DNA of 64,000 nucleotides, taken from Bog-756 sp963734395. Its GTDB lineage: Bacteria > Actinomycetota > Acidimicrobiia > Acidimicrobiales > RAAP-2. The notes under the pieces are model-generated. The model did not search any database, was not told the DNA's origin, and saw only the letters and a list, made by a program, of their open reading frames with translations. Positions 35,235 through 44,064 of this stretch are shown in pieces (the stretch's first letter is position 1; each line of letters begins with the position of its first letter). The DNA lies in assembly GCA_963734395.1 (NCBI GenBank), contig CAVTGY010000003.1:310001-374000 (forward strand), read 5' to 3'. Both the position numbers and the translations under genes were made by a program.

Positions 35235-38200
35235 TTAGTGCGGGAGCGCCGGTGGAGGAAGGCTCCTCGAACTTTCCGGCGGATCCGACCACCAAGACCG
35301 GGGTGGAGCTCCTGCCACCCGTTCGGCGGCGCGCCAGTCCTCTCGGGTGAGCTGTTCCCAGGGACGGGCTCGCAGGCGTTCGCACGTGCCCACAGCGGAG
35401 GCGAAGTAGTTCGAGGCGTCGGTGATCCGCCCACGGGCGAACGCCAGCAGAGCGAGGCACCGATCAACCGGGCCGTACTCCGTACTGAGCGTGCCAACGA
35501 CGACGTACTGACCCGAATAGGGTTCGAGCAGTTGAAAGAGCCGGTCGACGGTGTGACCACCGGTTTCGATTCGACCAGCGATCTCTGCCGCCAGGCATAC
35601 CGAGGCGAGCCATAATCCGTCGTCCGCCGTGTCGGGAAGCAAAGGGACGCCCCGACCCAGTGCATCGGCGGCAGCCTCAAGGTCATCTCCGGACGCCGCC
35701 GCCACGCCCAAAGCAAGGGTCCATGTCGGCATGTGCGGGTACATGGCGGCGAAGACATCGAGCGATGGCTGGAGGTCGGCGAGCCCACCCCGGTGGTAGG
35801 CATTGGTGAAGGCAGCCGCCCCGAGGACGGCCGGCGTGTCGGTTATCCCATGTTGCTCGCCGAGGTTGGAGAGGGCCGTGATGTGCTCGTCGGCAATCTC
35901 GAAATCACCATGAAGGCGAGTGCACGTGGCGGTTGCGAGCTCGCGAAACCAGAGCTGCCTCGGGTTTCGCAATCGGCCGCCTACATCCCTCAGGAGCTCA
36001 AGGCTCTCCTCGGCGGCTTCTCCATCGCCCAATGCGATGCCGTCGATCAGGCACGCGAGATGCGCACGGAACAGCCAATCGTCGTCCTCGAGGTCCCGCG
36101 CCACCTCGAGAAACTGTTTCGACCACTCTCGCCGTTGGGGATCGTGGCCGAATCGGGCCCACGAGTGGCGGGCGCTATAGGCAGCCGCCAAGACAGATCG
36201 ATCTCCCAGTTCGATCGCCCCCGCGACGACGTTCGAAACGAGGTCGGAGGTCGCTGCATGACGCGTCGGAGTAGCTGCTTCGTTGAGCCATTCGCTGGCC
36301 ACCAAGAGGCTCAGCCGAGTCCACGCCGAGCCAGCGCGCTCCATCGATTCGGACAACAGAGACCATCGCAGATCGGAAGCATTCACCAGCCGGCTGTGAA
36401 GGTCCGTGGCCAAGGCCACTAATGCGAAACGTTCGTAGTCCCGGGTGGACCGGGCGATGTCAGCGGCGGCCTTCCATGCCTCGTCTGCTCCGGCGGCATG
36501 CCCTGCGAGGGCTTCGGCTCGGCCGACTCGAAGCAGTAGGTCGACTCGGAGCCCGGGTGCTGTTGCGTCACCCAGCGAGGTGAGAGCCTGTTCGCACATC
36601 AATCGGGCCAGTTCGAATTGCAGTGACGCTAGAGCCGCATCGGCCCCAGCCAGTGCAAGATCCACCGCTCGATCGATCCCGAGGTCGGCGACCGCGGCCA
36701 GTCCGTGATGAGCGGCGTCTATAGGTGAACCGCGGGACGCCAGCGCCTCGGCTACGGCGCCCCGGATCCGGACTTCGCGGCTTTTTGACACCGAGCTCGC
36801 CAGTACGTCACGGATCAATCCGTGATCGAAGGCGAACTGATCGAACCGACCCGTCTCTACGACGATTCCGGCTCCGAGGGCTTCGTCGAGGTGCTCCACG
36901 ACGGTGGCGACCGTCAGGTCGCACGCAGCCGCCAAAGTCTCGACATCGAACTGCATGCCGATGATCGCCGCTGTCTCCAATAATCGCCGGGCGAGGTTCG
37001 ACAACTCCTTCATTCGTTGACCGATCACCGTCTGGATCAAAGGGGTGATCGACCCCTTCGGATCCGTCGCCGCGGGCGCAACGTCGTAGCTCTTGTTCCA
37101 GATGGCGAGGACTTCTCGCACCAGCAAAGGGATGCCTCCGGTCTGCTCGCCCAGGCGAGAGACGAGCTCTTCGCCCTGCAGACTGGGGATCGCAACATCG
37201 AGCCGATCCACCAGATCAACTAAGTCTGCGGTCAACAGCCGATCGACCTCCATGGTGACCGTCCCCTCGCGTTTGAGGAGGTCGAGGAGCGGCTCGTCAT
37301 CGCCGGATCGCCAGTCGCCCGCGCTACTCCTGCAGGCCACCACCACGGTGACCCGCCGGTCCCACGGCCGATCGAGCACCGCTCGCATCAGCGCCATGGC
37401 TCCCTCGCCGAGACGGTGGGCGTCATCGACCAGGATGAGCAGTGGTTCGCCCTGCCCTGCTCTCGCCAGCAACTGGAGCACTGCCTCGATGAGCCTTCCT
37501 CGTGCGTGAGCAAGATTCTCGTCGTCGATCGAAGGCGGTGGCCCGAGCTCCGGCAGCAGCCAGGCGAGGTCCTCTTGGAGGTGACCGACACGATCCAACG
37601 ACTCGGGGCCGGTCGCTTCGAGGACATCGCGCACCGCGTCTGCGAAAGGTCCATACGGCAGGGAGCTCTCGCGCTCCGCCGATCCCGAAGCGACCAGGAC
37701 CGCTTTTTTGGCTGCCCTGCTTCCGAATTCGGTAAGGAGGCGACTCTTCCCGCATCCGGGTGGCCCGAGGACGAGAGCGAGACGGGGTTGATCGCCGACC
37801 TCGCCCTCGAGCAACAGTCGATCCAGGATGTCAAAGTGTTCGACCCGATCGACGAACGGAAGAAAATCGGTGCTCTGGTTCCTCCACCGGGCTGCGAATG
37901 TCGTACTGCGAGCGGTTCGATCCGAGGAATCTCGTGCGCCGTCGCCCGAAATCGAGGAGCCGATTCGCGAGGGCTCCCACGCCAGCTCGGGTGACTGCTC
38001 GAGCACCATGCGTTCGAGGTGCCTGAGCTCCGGCCCCGGCTCGATGCCGAGTTCATCGATGAGCATCCGGCGTACCCGTCCGTAGACGGCGAGGGCATCC
38101 GACTGGCGCCCACTACGGTACAACGCGAGCATCAGCTGTGCCCAGAAGCGCTCTCTCATCGGGTAGCTGGCGACAAGACTCTCGAGTTCGGCAACCAGTT

Positions 38201-38741
38201 GTGAATGCCGGACCAAAGCGAGATCTGTGTCGATCCGAAGCTCGGTGGCCTCCAGTCGCCGTTCTGAAAGACGTTGTGACTCTGTCGCCGCGAATGACTC
38301 GAAGACGAAATCTGCGAGAGCGGTGCCTCGCCAGAGCGCCAGGGCATCCCGGAGCTCTCCGTTGGCCCTCGTAGGGTCGCCGGCTTTCAGACAAGCCGAA
38401 GCCTGCGAGACCGCCTGCTCGAAGCGAGCTGCGTCCACCTGCATCGGATCTATCGCCAGTACGTAACCAGGGTCCCGACTGACAAGGATCTCCGACCCAC
38501 TTCCGACAGGGTTCCCGCCGCGAAGGTTTGATCGCAGCCGAGAAATGTAGGCGTGCACGGTTCTCACTGCAGACGGGGGAGAATCCTCCGCCCAGATCTC
38601 CTCGACGATGCGATCCGTGGACAGGACCTCACCGGCATGGATCGCCAAGAGTGCCAAAACGGCGCGCTGACGGCGACCACCCAGAGGCACCTGCATCCCG
38701 TTATTCCAAACCTCGAAGGGCCCCAGCATTCGAAAGTCCAT
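35235..38741 (-). CDS. SARP/BTAD - ATPase (STAND) transcriptional regulator
   Basis: A 1168-residue regulator. Residues 1-95 are an OmpR/SARP winged helix (MLGPFEVWNNGMQVPLGGRRQRAVLALL ... VHAYISRLR). Residues 100-245 are a bacterial transcriptional activation domain (AALALWRGTALADF-like; FWAQLMLALYRSGRQSDALAVYGRVRRMLIDELGIEPGPELRHLE). Residues 300-500 are an AAA-type ATPase with Walker A GPPGCGKSR and Walker B LLILVDDAHRL. Residues 590-1130 are TPR-like helices. It should activate transcription of secondary-metabolite or stress genes when ATP and a ligand are bound. The targets are unknown. Confidence 0.92.
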   Translation of the reverse strand: MDFRMLGPFEVWNNGMQVPLGGRRQRAVLALLAIHAGEVLSTDRIVEEIWAEDSPPSAVRTVHAYISRLRSNLRGGNPVGSGSEILVSRDPGYVLAIDPMQVDAARFEQAVSQASACLKAGDPTRANGELRDALALWRGTALADFVFESFAATESQRLSERRLEATELRIDTDLALVRHSQLVAELESLVASYPMRERFWAQLMLALYRSGRQSDALAVYGRVRRMLIDELGIEPGPELRHLERMVLEQSPELAWEPSRIGSSISGDGARDSSDRTARSTTFAARWRNQSTDFLPFVDRVEHFDILDRLLLEGEVGDQPRLALVLGPPGCGKSRLLTEFGSRAAKKAVLVASGSAERESSLPYGPFADAVRDVLEATGPESLDRVGHLQEDLAWLLPELGPPPSIDDENLAHARGRLIEAVLQLLARAGQGEPLLILVDDAHRLGEGAMALMRAVLDRPWDRRVTVVVACRSSAGDWRSGDDEPLLDLLKREGTVTMEVDRLLTADLVDLVDRLDVAIPSLQGEELVSRLGEQTGGIPLLVREVLAIWNKSYDVAPAATDPKGSITPLIQTVIGQRMKELSNLARRLLETAAIIGMQFDVETLAAACDLTVATVVEHLDEALGAGIVVETGRFDQFAFDHGLIRDVLASSVSKSREVRIRGAVAEALASRGSPIDAAHHGLAAVADLGIDRAVDLALAGADAALASLQFELARLMCEQALTSLGDATAPGLRVDLLLRVGRAEALAGHAAGADEAWKAAADIARSTRDYERFALVALATDLHSRLVNASDLRWSLLSESMERAGSAWTRLSLLVASEWLNEAATPTRHAATSDLVSNVVAGAIELGDRSVLAAAYSARHSWARFGHDPQRREWSKQFLEVARDLEDDDWLFRAHLACLIDGIALGDGEAAEESLELLRDVGGRLRNPRQLWFRELATATCTRLHGDFEIADEHITALSNLGEQHGITDTPAVLGAAAFTNAYHRGGLADLQPSLDVFAAMYPHMPTWTLALGVAAASGDDLEAAADALGRGVPLLPDTADDGLWLASVCLAAEIAGRIETGGHTVDRLFQLLEPYSGQYVVVGTLSTEYGPVDRCLALLAFARGRITDASNYFASAVGTCERLRARPWEQLTREDWRAAERVAGAPPRSWWSDPPESSRSLPPPALPH

Positions 38742-38968
38742 GTCCGCTGCTCTGTCCTCCCTCTGCTACCCATCGTTCAAAGAGAGGTGATCCCTGTTGT
38801 GGGGTCCACCGTCAGTTCAATTCAACTCGACCACACCGGATCGCGCCATCCTGCCATCACCACCTGGACGACCAGGCCGACTCGGAGTGGACGAAACCGA
38901 AACGGCAAGAGAGCAGTCGCTTTCGACGGAGTTACCCCTCAACAGGAAGAACCGTCGAGGAACTCCGA

Positions 38969-39457
38969 TTAATGATGCTGGACTTCGTCGAGGCGGGCAT
39001 CCTCCTCGGGCGGACGGTGAAGAATGGCCACCGCGACCAAGGAATCGGAAGACCACAGATCTTTTGGCGTGACGGTATCTGGCAAGACGGCGGCAGCGTC
39101 CACGCGCCCCGGCCTGAAGACTCCATACTTCGCCATGCCCACGTTGTGAGCAACCAGATTCCGAATTATTCGCATCCCAGCAATCGCCAGCTGTTTGCGA
39201 GTGGCCGCGCCGCCGAGGGCTCGATCGCCGTCTATTTCGACCAAACCAGAAACATCGAGAGTCGACGAAGAGCTGGACTCCACGAGTATTGAACCCACAG
39301 GTAGGCGATTCCGATCGTCGCCAGTAGCGCGGTCTCCGCCTCGGTCAGAGGCCAGGAACGCGAGATAATTCCGGGTCCCATTCGGCAAAACCGGAGGCGG
39401 GAGGATCGTCGCCTCCACTGGCACCGTCATGGCCGCCTTCACCATCGGTGAGAGCAT
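38969..39457 (-). CDS. hypothetical protein, 162 aa
   Basis: Uncertain. The frame overlaps the end of the papain-like gene by 113 bases. The region after residue 25 (LPNGTRNYLAFLASDRGGDRATGDD) and the C-terminal part (TRKQLAIAGMRIIRNLVAHNVGMAKYGVFRPG) look coding in composition, but I know no family. It would be the last gene of the CHAT operon if real. The gap 38742-38968 upstream of the SARP gene shows nothing else. Confidence 0.3.
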   Translation of the reverse strand: MLSPMVKAAMTVPVEATILPPPVLPNGTRNYLAFLASDRGGDRATGDDRNRLPVGSILVESSSSSTLDVSGLVEIDGDRALGGAATRKQLAIAGMRIIRNLVAHNVGMAKYGVFRPGRVDAAAVLPDTVTPKDLWSSDSLVAVAILHRPPEEDARLDEVQHH

Positions 39458-40205
39458 TCGCCATGCTTCGGTGCATGGTCAGAACCACCGCACCCTCGCC
39501 GGGCTCTTGTCCGGCCACGTCGGCCCCAGCTCCACGATCGTCAAAGGCCGTGCTGTGTGAGGGGGGAACGGGGTTGTAGGCGAAGAGAGGATCAGTTAGC
39601 GCAATGGGCAAGGGTGGATCTGCCTCGAAGAAACAGCGGTAGACGAATTCCGAACACGTCAACGACTTCCTGGAAGTTCGGGAAGTCTGATAGGCCATCT
39701 CGGGTTCAAAGACAGCCAGCACGGATTGGGACAGTGCCTCCAGCACCGTGCCGATGAGTTGGCTCGGACCACCGGCCTCGTCGAAATACAGTTCGTAGGT
39801 GCGGAAGAGCGCCGGAACCATCAGAGTGATCAGGCTCAGGTACGCGTATACCGTGTCCCCGGTGTCGACATAGTCATGAGCCCGCGTTACCACCCCGTCC
39901 GCCGTAGCTCCGTTGATGATGTCGATGTGCCGGAGTGCAGTCGCGGTGCGGTCGTGGGGCAGCTTTAGACGATCGTCAAGGCTCTCGATACGAGCTGCTG
40001 CCGGGTGCTGCTCGCTCTCGCGCGATACCTGAGCAAACTTTCCCTGACCAAGGTAAAGACCAGCATGGCTGACCGGCCTGTTTTCGGCGAGTTGTATCAG
40101 CCCGCTGAGCGGATGGAGGCTATCGAACAAAAGCACATCGCCCGCCTTCAGCTTGCCGATGAAGGCACCGGGATCCGTCGTGAGTTCCAATGGGACGTCA
40201 ACCAT
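39345..40205 (-). CDS. permuted papain-like (YiiX/NlpC-type) protein
   Basis: A 286-residue protein. Residues 18-60 (KLKAGDVLLFDS ... PVSHAGLYLGQGKFAQV) carry the histidine (His47) and residues 178-195 (KSLTCSEFVYRCF) carry the cysteine (Cys184) in the His-before-Cys order of circularly permuted NlpC/P60 enzymes such as YiiX. These act as peptidases, amidases or lipid acyltransferases. A helical insert at 115-165 contains a hydrophobic stretch (YAYLSLITLMVPALF) that could touch membrane. It follows the Sel1 gene by 29 bases and so is likely part of the CHAT operon. Confidence 0.78.
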   Translation of the reverse strand: MVDVPLELTTDPGAFIGKLKAGDVLLFDSLHPLSGLIQLAENRPVSHAGLYLGQGKFAQVSRESEQHPAAARIESLDDRLKLPHDRTATALRHIDIINGATADGVVTRAHDYVDTGDTVYAYLSLITLMVPALFRTYELYFDEAGGPSQLIGTVLEALSQSVLAVFEPEMAYQTSRTSRKSLTCSEFVYRCFFEADPPLPIALTDPLFAYNPVPPSHSTAFDDRGAGADVAGQEPGEGAVVLTMHRSMANALTDGEGGHDGASGGDDPPASGFAEWDPELSRVPGL

Positions 40206-40234
40206 GCCGTCTCCTTCAGACCATCAGCTCGATG

Positions 40235-40957
40235 TCACATCCCGGCTTGCCAACGCTGCAGTTCCGCCGCCGCCTGCTGCTCGCCGCCGTCTCGGGCCAT
40301 GTTCATCCACGTTACTGCTTCCTCACGGTTGCCCTCGTGGTCCAACAGCTGACCGAGCTGATAGGCGGCGTAGCCGTGTCCGGACTCCGCTGCCTGTTTG
40401 TACCACCGCTTCGCTTGGTCGGGCTTGTCCTCTGTAAGGTGCTCGGCCAGTTGGAAGGCCGCGTCCCGATCCTGTTCTGAAGCACCCTTGCGCCACCAAC
40501 GCACCGCCTCGGACGCATCGTGGTTTTCGTTGAGCGCCAACCAGCCGCGCTGATAGGCCGCGTGTCCATACCCTTCGTTGGCTGCCTGTTCGAAGAAAGC
40601 TGCTGCCTCGTCCGTCTTGCCTTCCTCCCACAGAAGTTCGGCGAGCCGGTACGCTGCCTCGACATGTCGCTCCGAGGCGGCGTAGCGCCACCACTTTTGG
40701 GCATCCGCTCGGTCCCCGTCCTCGTTGAGAACCAACCATCCCAGCTGGAATGCCGCTTGGACGTGACCTGCCGTGGCCGCCTGTTCGTATGGCTCTCTGG
40801 CCTCTTCGGGGCGCGCCTGCTCCCAAAGCGCCTCGGCGTTCACAAAGGCAGCCTCGGGATCGGCATCACCTTCTGGAGCCGGTGGCGCGGAGCGAGCTTC
40901 ATCCGTTATCCCTTGCCACGAATCGATCACTCGATCAAACCCCTCGATCTCATCCAT
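40235..40957 (-). CDS. Sel1/TPR-repeat protein
   Basis: A 240-residue soluble protein with about five Sel1-like repeats from residue 45: AREPYEQAATAGHVQAAFQLGWLV, AQKWWRYAASERHVEAAYRLAELL, AAFFEQAANEGYGHAAYQRGWLAL, AVRWWRKGASEQDRDAAFQLAEHL and AKRWYKQAAESGHGYAAYQLGQLL. Such solenoids bind peptides or proteins. Its ATG shares one base with the CHAT stop codon (TGATG), so production is coupled. The CHAT-ATPase lacks the repeat domain that STAND proteins normally carry, so this could supply the sensor or scaffold in trans. Confidence 0.9.
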   Translation of the reverse strand: MDEIEGFDRVIDSWQGITDEARSAPPAPEGDADPEAAFVNAEALWEQARPEEAREPYEQAATAGHVQAAFQLGWLVLNEDGDRADAQKWWRYAASERHVEAAYRLAELLWEEGKTDEAAAFFEQAANEGYGHAAYQRGWLALNENHDASEAVRWWRKGASEQDRDAAFQLAEHLTEDKPDQAKRWYKQAAESGHGYAAYQLGQLLDHEGNREEAVTWMNMARDGGEQQAAAELQRWQAGM

Positions 40958-42945
40958 CAGTGGACCTCCCGCAAGAATCCATCGGGGTCGACATCCGATT
41001 CCGTCCAGATCTCCCGCGCTTCTCTCACCATGGCATGGAGGGCGTCGGGATTGTCGATCACAGACTCGGCATTGACCAAAAGTTGGGGATTCCCACGCGA
41101 AACACTGACAATCTCGCGCAATGATGGTCTGCCGTTCACCGATCCATCCAACAGGCTCGTCAGACCAGGAAGCTGTTGAACCAGGTGGACTGTCTCCTTC
41201 GGACTGAGGTTCTTCACCTCGACAGCCTCAGCTCCATTGAGATCAGGGGGCGGCACCCGTGAAGTGATCACGATTCGACCCTCCCCCCTGTGGTTGCATA
41301 GCGCACCAAAGAGTTGTGACCATATGGGATCGATCCACGCGCCAGCAGGTGTGAGTAACAGATCGACCTGATCGAACACCAACAGCGCCCCCCGCCTTTC
41401 TATCGCCTCGGTGATCTGATCGAGCCATTGCGCGAAATTGTCCGTCCGATCGGTGGTTGTCACATTCAGGGCGCGTACCAAACGATTAGCGACAAAGTCG
41501 AAGTCTGGTTTCACCTGGTCACGATCGTTCGTGTAAAACGCGAAAAGGTGAAGGGAGCCGAAATCGTCCTGACGTCCGTAGGCAAGCTCGAGTGCGCAAT
41601 GTGACTTTCCCATTCCCGGTGCCCCGTGCAGGATGACGCCGCTTTTGCCGCTGTCGGATGCCAGCGCCGAATTGGCAGCGGCCAGCACACCGACGCGACC
41701 TACGAAGACCTGCGGTTCATTGAGAAAGAACTCAGACATCTTCGGATTCAAGGGCGGCTGTGGACCAATTCGATTAGGTGGCGCCAGGGGTGCATTGGCG
41801 GTGGGAACGTTCCCGAAGACGGCTGGCGTATACGTTGATCTTGAGGGACACAGATCTGTCGGCTGCCGTTGCGAGGAATCTCGGAGCGCCATGGCCACTG
41901 CGCTCACGACGGAATGATTCCCTTCCCACATCCTCCCATAGAGCAATTCCGAGAATTCGATGCAGAAACGGTCTCGAACGGGATATCGCATCGCTACCAC
42001 AGTGCAGCCCACCTGATCAGCAATTCTAGAGGCGAGGCTCTGTTCCACCTTCCCGTCGACGTGCTCTTCGTCCGATGCCGTGTCCACCCCCATGGCTTCG
42101 AACCATGGCCGCACCACGGTCGCTGCTGAGGAACACGCCATCAGCGTGACAAGTTTGAGCCGAGGCTTGGCACTCTCCAGCCACCCAAGGAGAAGGTCAG
42201 TATCTACGGGCTCGGCTTCGCCGGCGTCGTTCTCAAGCATCAATACACCGGCAGTGCCGTGACCGGACAGGTGGACGATGTCCCAGCCCTCGCCATTCTC
42301 GAGAGCCTTCCTGAGCGATCCAGCTGTCGCCCCGTACTGCAAGACATTGAGATCGAGATCTTTCGAATGTCTTTCGATAAGTTTGCGTGCCAACACGGCC
42401 AACCGATAACGCTCTTGCCGCAGACTCAGCTGACTCTCGTTTGTCGGAGACGAGAAAGCGGCTAGTACACGCAACCGTTGATCTGGTCGTGGCGGTGGCT
42501 CCACCGGAGGAGAACTGGACTCCACCGAGAAAACGACCCGTCGATCGGCCAGCGGAACCTTTCGACCGGTTTGATCCCGCAGTGTCGCGATGGCAAGCGG
42601 GGCTTCTACCAACCAAGTGGGGACATCCGGCTTGCGTTCGATCCAAACTATTGCCGGGGCATGTTCGACGAGGCTCTCGGCTATCTCGCCCAGGATGTTC
42701 TCCGCGACCCAGGCCCCCAAATCGCCGATCAGTTCAGCTTCAGCTTCTACCCATCCGGCCTGGGTCCCAAGCTCGGTCCACACGTCTGGAAGGTTGCGAA
42801 GAATCTCCCATTGCGGATCGTTTCCGTCGAGCTGGACCGCCTTGAAGCCAAGTTGCTCACGGCCTGCGGACTCTGAGTCGACGAGACGAAGCTCGAACTT
42901 GCCGTCACCCTCGATTCCCTCGGTCTTCAACCGGAGCGCCCGCAC
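40957..42945 (-). CDS. CHAT-protease / STAND-type ATPase protein
   Basis: A 662-residue protein. Residues 1-150 are an uncharacterised N-terminal domain. Residues 155-385 are a CHAT (caspase-like) domain with the catalytic dyad His229 in HLSGHG and Cys271 in TLMACSSAA. Residues 410-640 are a P-loop NTPase with Walker A GAPGMGKSH (441-449), Walker B ALLVFDQVD (520-528) and an arginine sensor in RIVITSRVP. The arrangement is that of STAND proteins that trigger proteolysis after sensing a signal, as in bacterial cell-death and defence systems. It ends soon after the ATPase without the usual repeat sensor. It begins the leftward operon and lies 273 bases from an IS21 element. Confidence 0.88.
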   Translation of the reverse strand: MRALRLKTEGIEGDGKFELRLVDSESAGREQLGFKAVQLDGNDPQWEILRNLPDVWTELGTQAGWVEAEAELIGDLGAWVAENILGEIAESLVEHAPAIVWIERKPDVPTWLVEAPLAIATLRDQTGRKVPLADRRVVFSVESSSPPVEPPPRPDQRLRVLAAFSSPTNESQLSLRQERYRLAVLARKLIERHSKDLDLNVLQYGATAGSLRKALENGEGWDIVHLSGHGTAGVLMLENDAGEAEPVDTDLLLGWLESAKPRLKLVTLMACSSAATVVRPWFEAMGVDTASDEEHVDGKVEQSLASRIADQVGCTVVAMRYPVRDRFCIEFSELLYGRMWEGNHSVVSAVAMALRDSSQRQPTDLCPSRSTYTPAVFGNVPTANAPLAPPNRIGPQPPLNPKMSEFFLNEPQVFVGRVGVLAAANSALASDSGKSGVILHGAPGMGKSHCALELAYGRQDDFGSLHLFAFYTNDRDQVKPDFDFVANRLVRALNVTTTDRTDNFAQWLDQITEAIERRGALLVFDQVDLLLTPAGAWIDPIWSQLFGALCNHRGEGRIVITSRVPPPDLNGAEAVEVKNLSPKETVHLVQQLPGLTSLLDGSVNGRPSLREIVSVSRGNPQLLVNAESVIDNPDALHAMVREAREIWTESDVDPDGFLREVH

Positions 42946-43080
42946 CGCGCCTGATAGTAGCCCCGGCTCAATCTGTCAATCCAGAGGATTCGATTCTGAG
43001 AGCGGGCGAGAGTGGGCTGGCAAAGATCGTCTGCTTCGGACGGGCCTTGGCGAAGGGCACAGCCTCTGTAGTTGGGTCCT

Positions 43081-43096
43081 CAGCTTCATAGGTCGA
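43081..43096. repeat. 16-bp repeat shared with 33105-33120
   Basis: Second copy of CAGCTTCATAGGTCGA, here followed by a CTCAG-family hairpin at 43101. Confidence 0.5.
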
Positions 43097-43100
43097 TGTC

Positions 43101-43119
43101 CTCAGCTGCGTGAGCTGAG
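43101..43119. repeat. intergenic hairpin, CTCAG family
   Basis: Perfect arms CTCAGCT and AGCTGAG with a 5-base loop, between the CHAT operon start and the IS21 element. Confidence 0.6.
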
Positions 43120-43213
43120 ATTTGGTCAGCTCGTGCCAGCTGGTCTTCAAATCCCACGGCCAGCTTCGACACCTTCCGTTCTGATCATCCCCGGCTGGAA
43201 TCCGCTGGTGATC

Positions 43214-43218
43214 CTGGG
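43214..43218. repeat. IS21 target-site duplication, left
   Basis: CTGGG immediately outside the left end; identical to 45398-45402. Confidence 0.8.
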
Positions 43219-43287
43219 TGTCAACACCGCCTGAAATTTGACCCCCTGCCACCGGTTGAAAATTGACCCCCCTTCCCGGGGCCACCG

Positions 43288-44064
43288 TCACGCAGCGTCG
43301 TCAGTAGGCACCCTCCCGAGGTCTCGGTCCTTCAGCCGGTAGCTGTCACCTTTCATAGAGACCACCTCGGCGTGGTGGACGAGTCGATCGATCATGGCGG
43401 CGGCCACCACGGCGTCTCCGAACACCTCGCCCCACCGCCCGAAGGGCTTGTTGGAGGTGACAATGACGCCGGCCCGCTCGTAGCGGGAGGAGACCAGTTG
43501 GAAGAACAGGTTGGCCGCCTGGGCGTCGAAGGGGATGTAGCCGACCTCGTCGATGACGATGAGCGGGTAGCGCCCGAGGCGGGTGAGTTCCTCGTGGAGT
43601 GTGCCGGCGTCGTGGGCCTGGCCGAGGCGGTCCACCCACTCGGCAGCGGTGGCGAACAGCACCCGGTGTCCGGCCTGACAGGCCCGGATAGAGAGGCCAA
43701 TGGCCAGGTGGGTCTTTCCCGTCCCCGGTGGACCCAAGAAAATCACGTTCTCCTTGGCCTCGACAAAGTCGAGGGCTCCGAGGTGGGCGATCACGTCCCG
43801 CTTCAGACTCCGCTGGTGATCGAAGTCGAACTCCTCCAGGGTCTTCCGGGCCGGGAGCCGGGCTGCCCGGATGCGGATCTCCCCGCCGTTGGACTGACGG
43901 GCGGCCACCTCCCGTTCCAGGCAAGCGGCCAGGAACTCCTCGTGGGTCCAGCTCTCTGCTCGGGCCCGATCGGCCAGGCGCTCGAACGCCTGGGCCAGTG
44001 ACGGAGCCTTCAACGCTCGGCACAGATAGGCGAGGTCACTGGTCGGTTTGGACTTGGTCGCCAT
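43288..44064 (-). CDS. istB: IS21 IstB-like ATPase
   Basis: A 258-residue AAA+ ATPase: LGPPGTGKTHLAIGLSIRA (Walker A), YPLIVIDEVGYIPFDAQAANLFFQLVSSRYERAGVIVTSNKPFGRWGEVFGD (Walker B and sensor), with the N-terminal IstB helices (AQAFERLADRARAESWTHEEFLAACLEREVAAR). It assists the IstA transposase in target choice and strand transfer. Its ATG shares a base with the istA stop codon (TGATG). Length and motifs are complete. Confidence 0.97.
   Translation of the reverse strand: MATKSKPTSDLAYLCRALKAPSLAQAFERLADRARAESWTHEEFLAACLEREVAARQSNGGEIRIRAARLPARKTLEEFDFDHQRSLKRDVIAHLGALDFVEAKENVIFLGPPGTGKTHLAIGLSIRACQAGHRVLFATAAEWVDRLGQAHDAGTLHEELTRLGRYPLIVIDEVGYIPFDAQAANLFFQLVSSRYERAGVIVTSNKPFGRWGEVFGDAVVAAAMIDRLVHHAEVVSMKGDSYRLKDRDLGRVPTDDAA

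Noticed and set aside
35235..38741. SARP-ATPase regulator as a member of the CHAT operon
   Set aside because: Same strand, but separated by a weak gene and a 227-base gap, and it has its own activation domain; no evidence it is co-transcribed.
38528..39292. 254-aa rightward frame between the SARP regulator and the papain-like gene
   Set aside because: Arginine/proline-rich composition with no domain, overlapping the SARP start antisense; the leftward 162-aa frame is the better, though weak, candidate.
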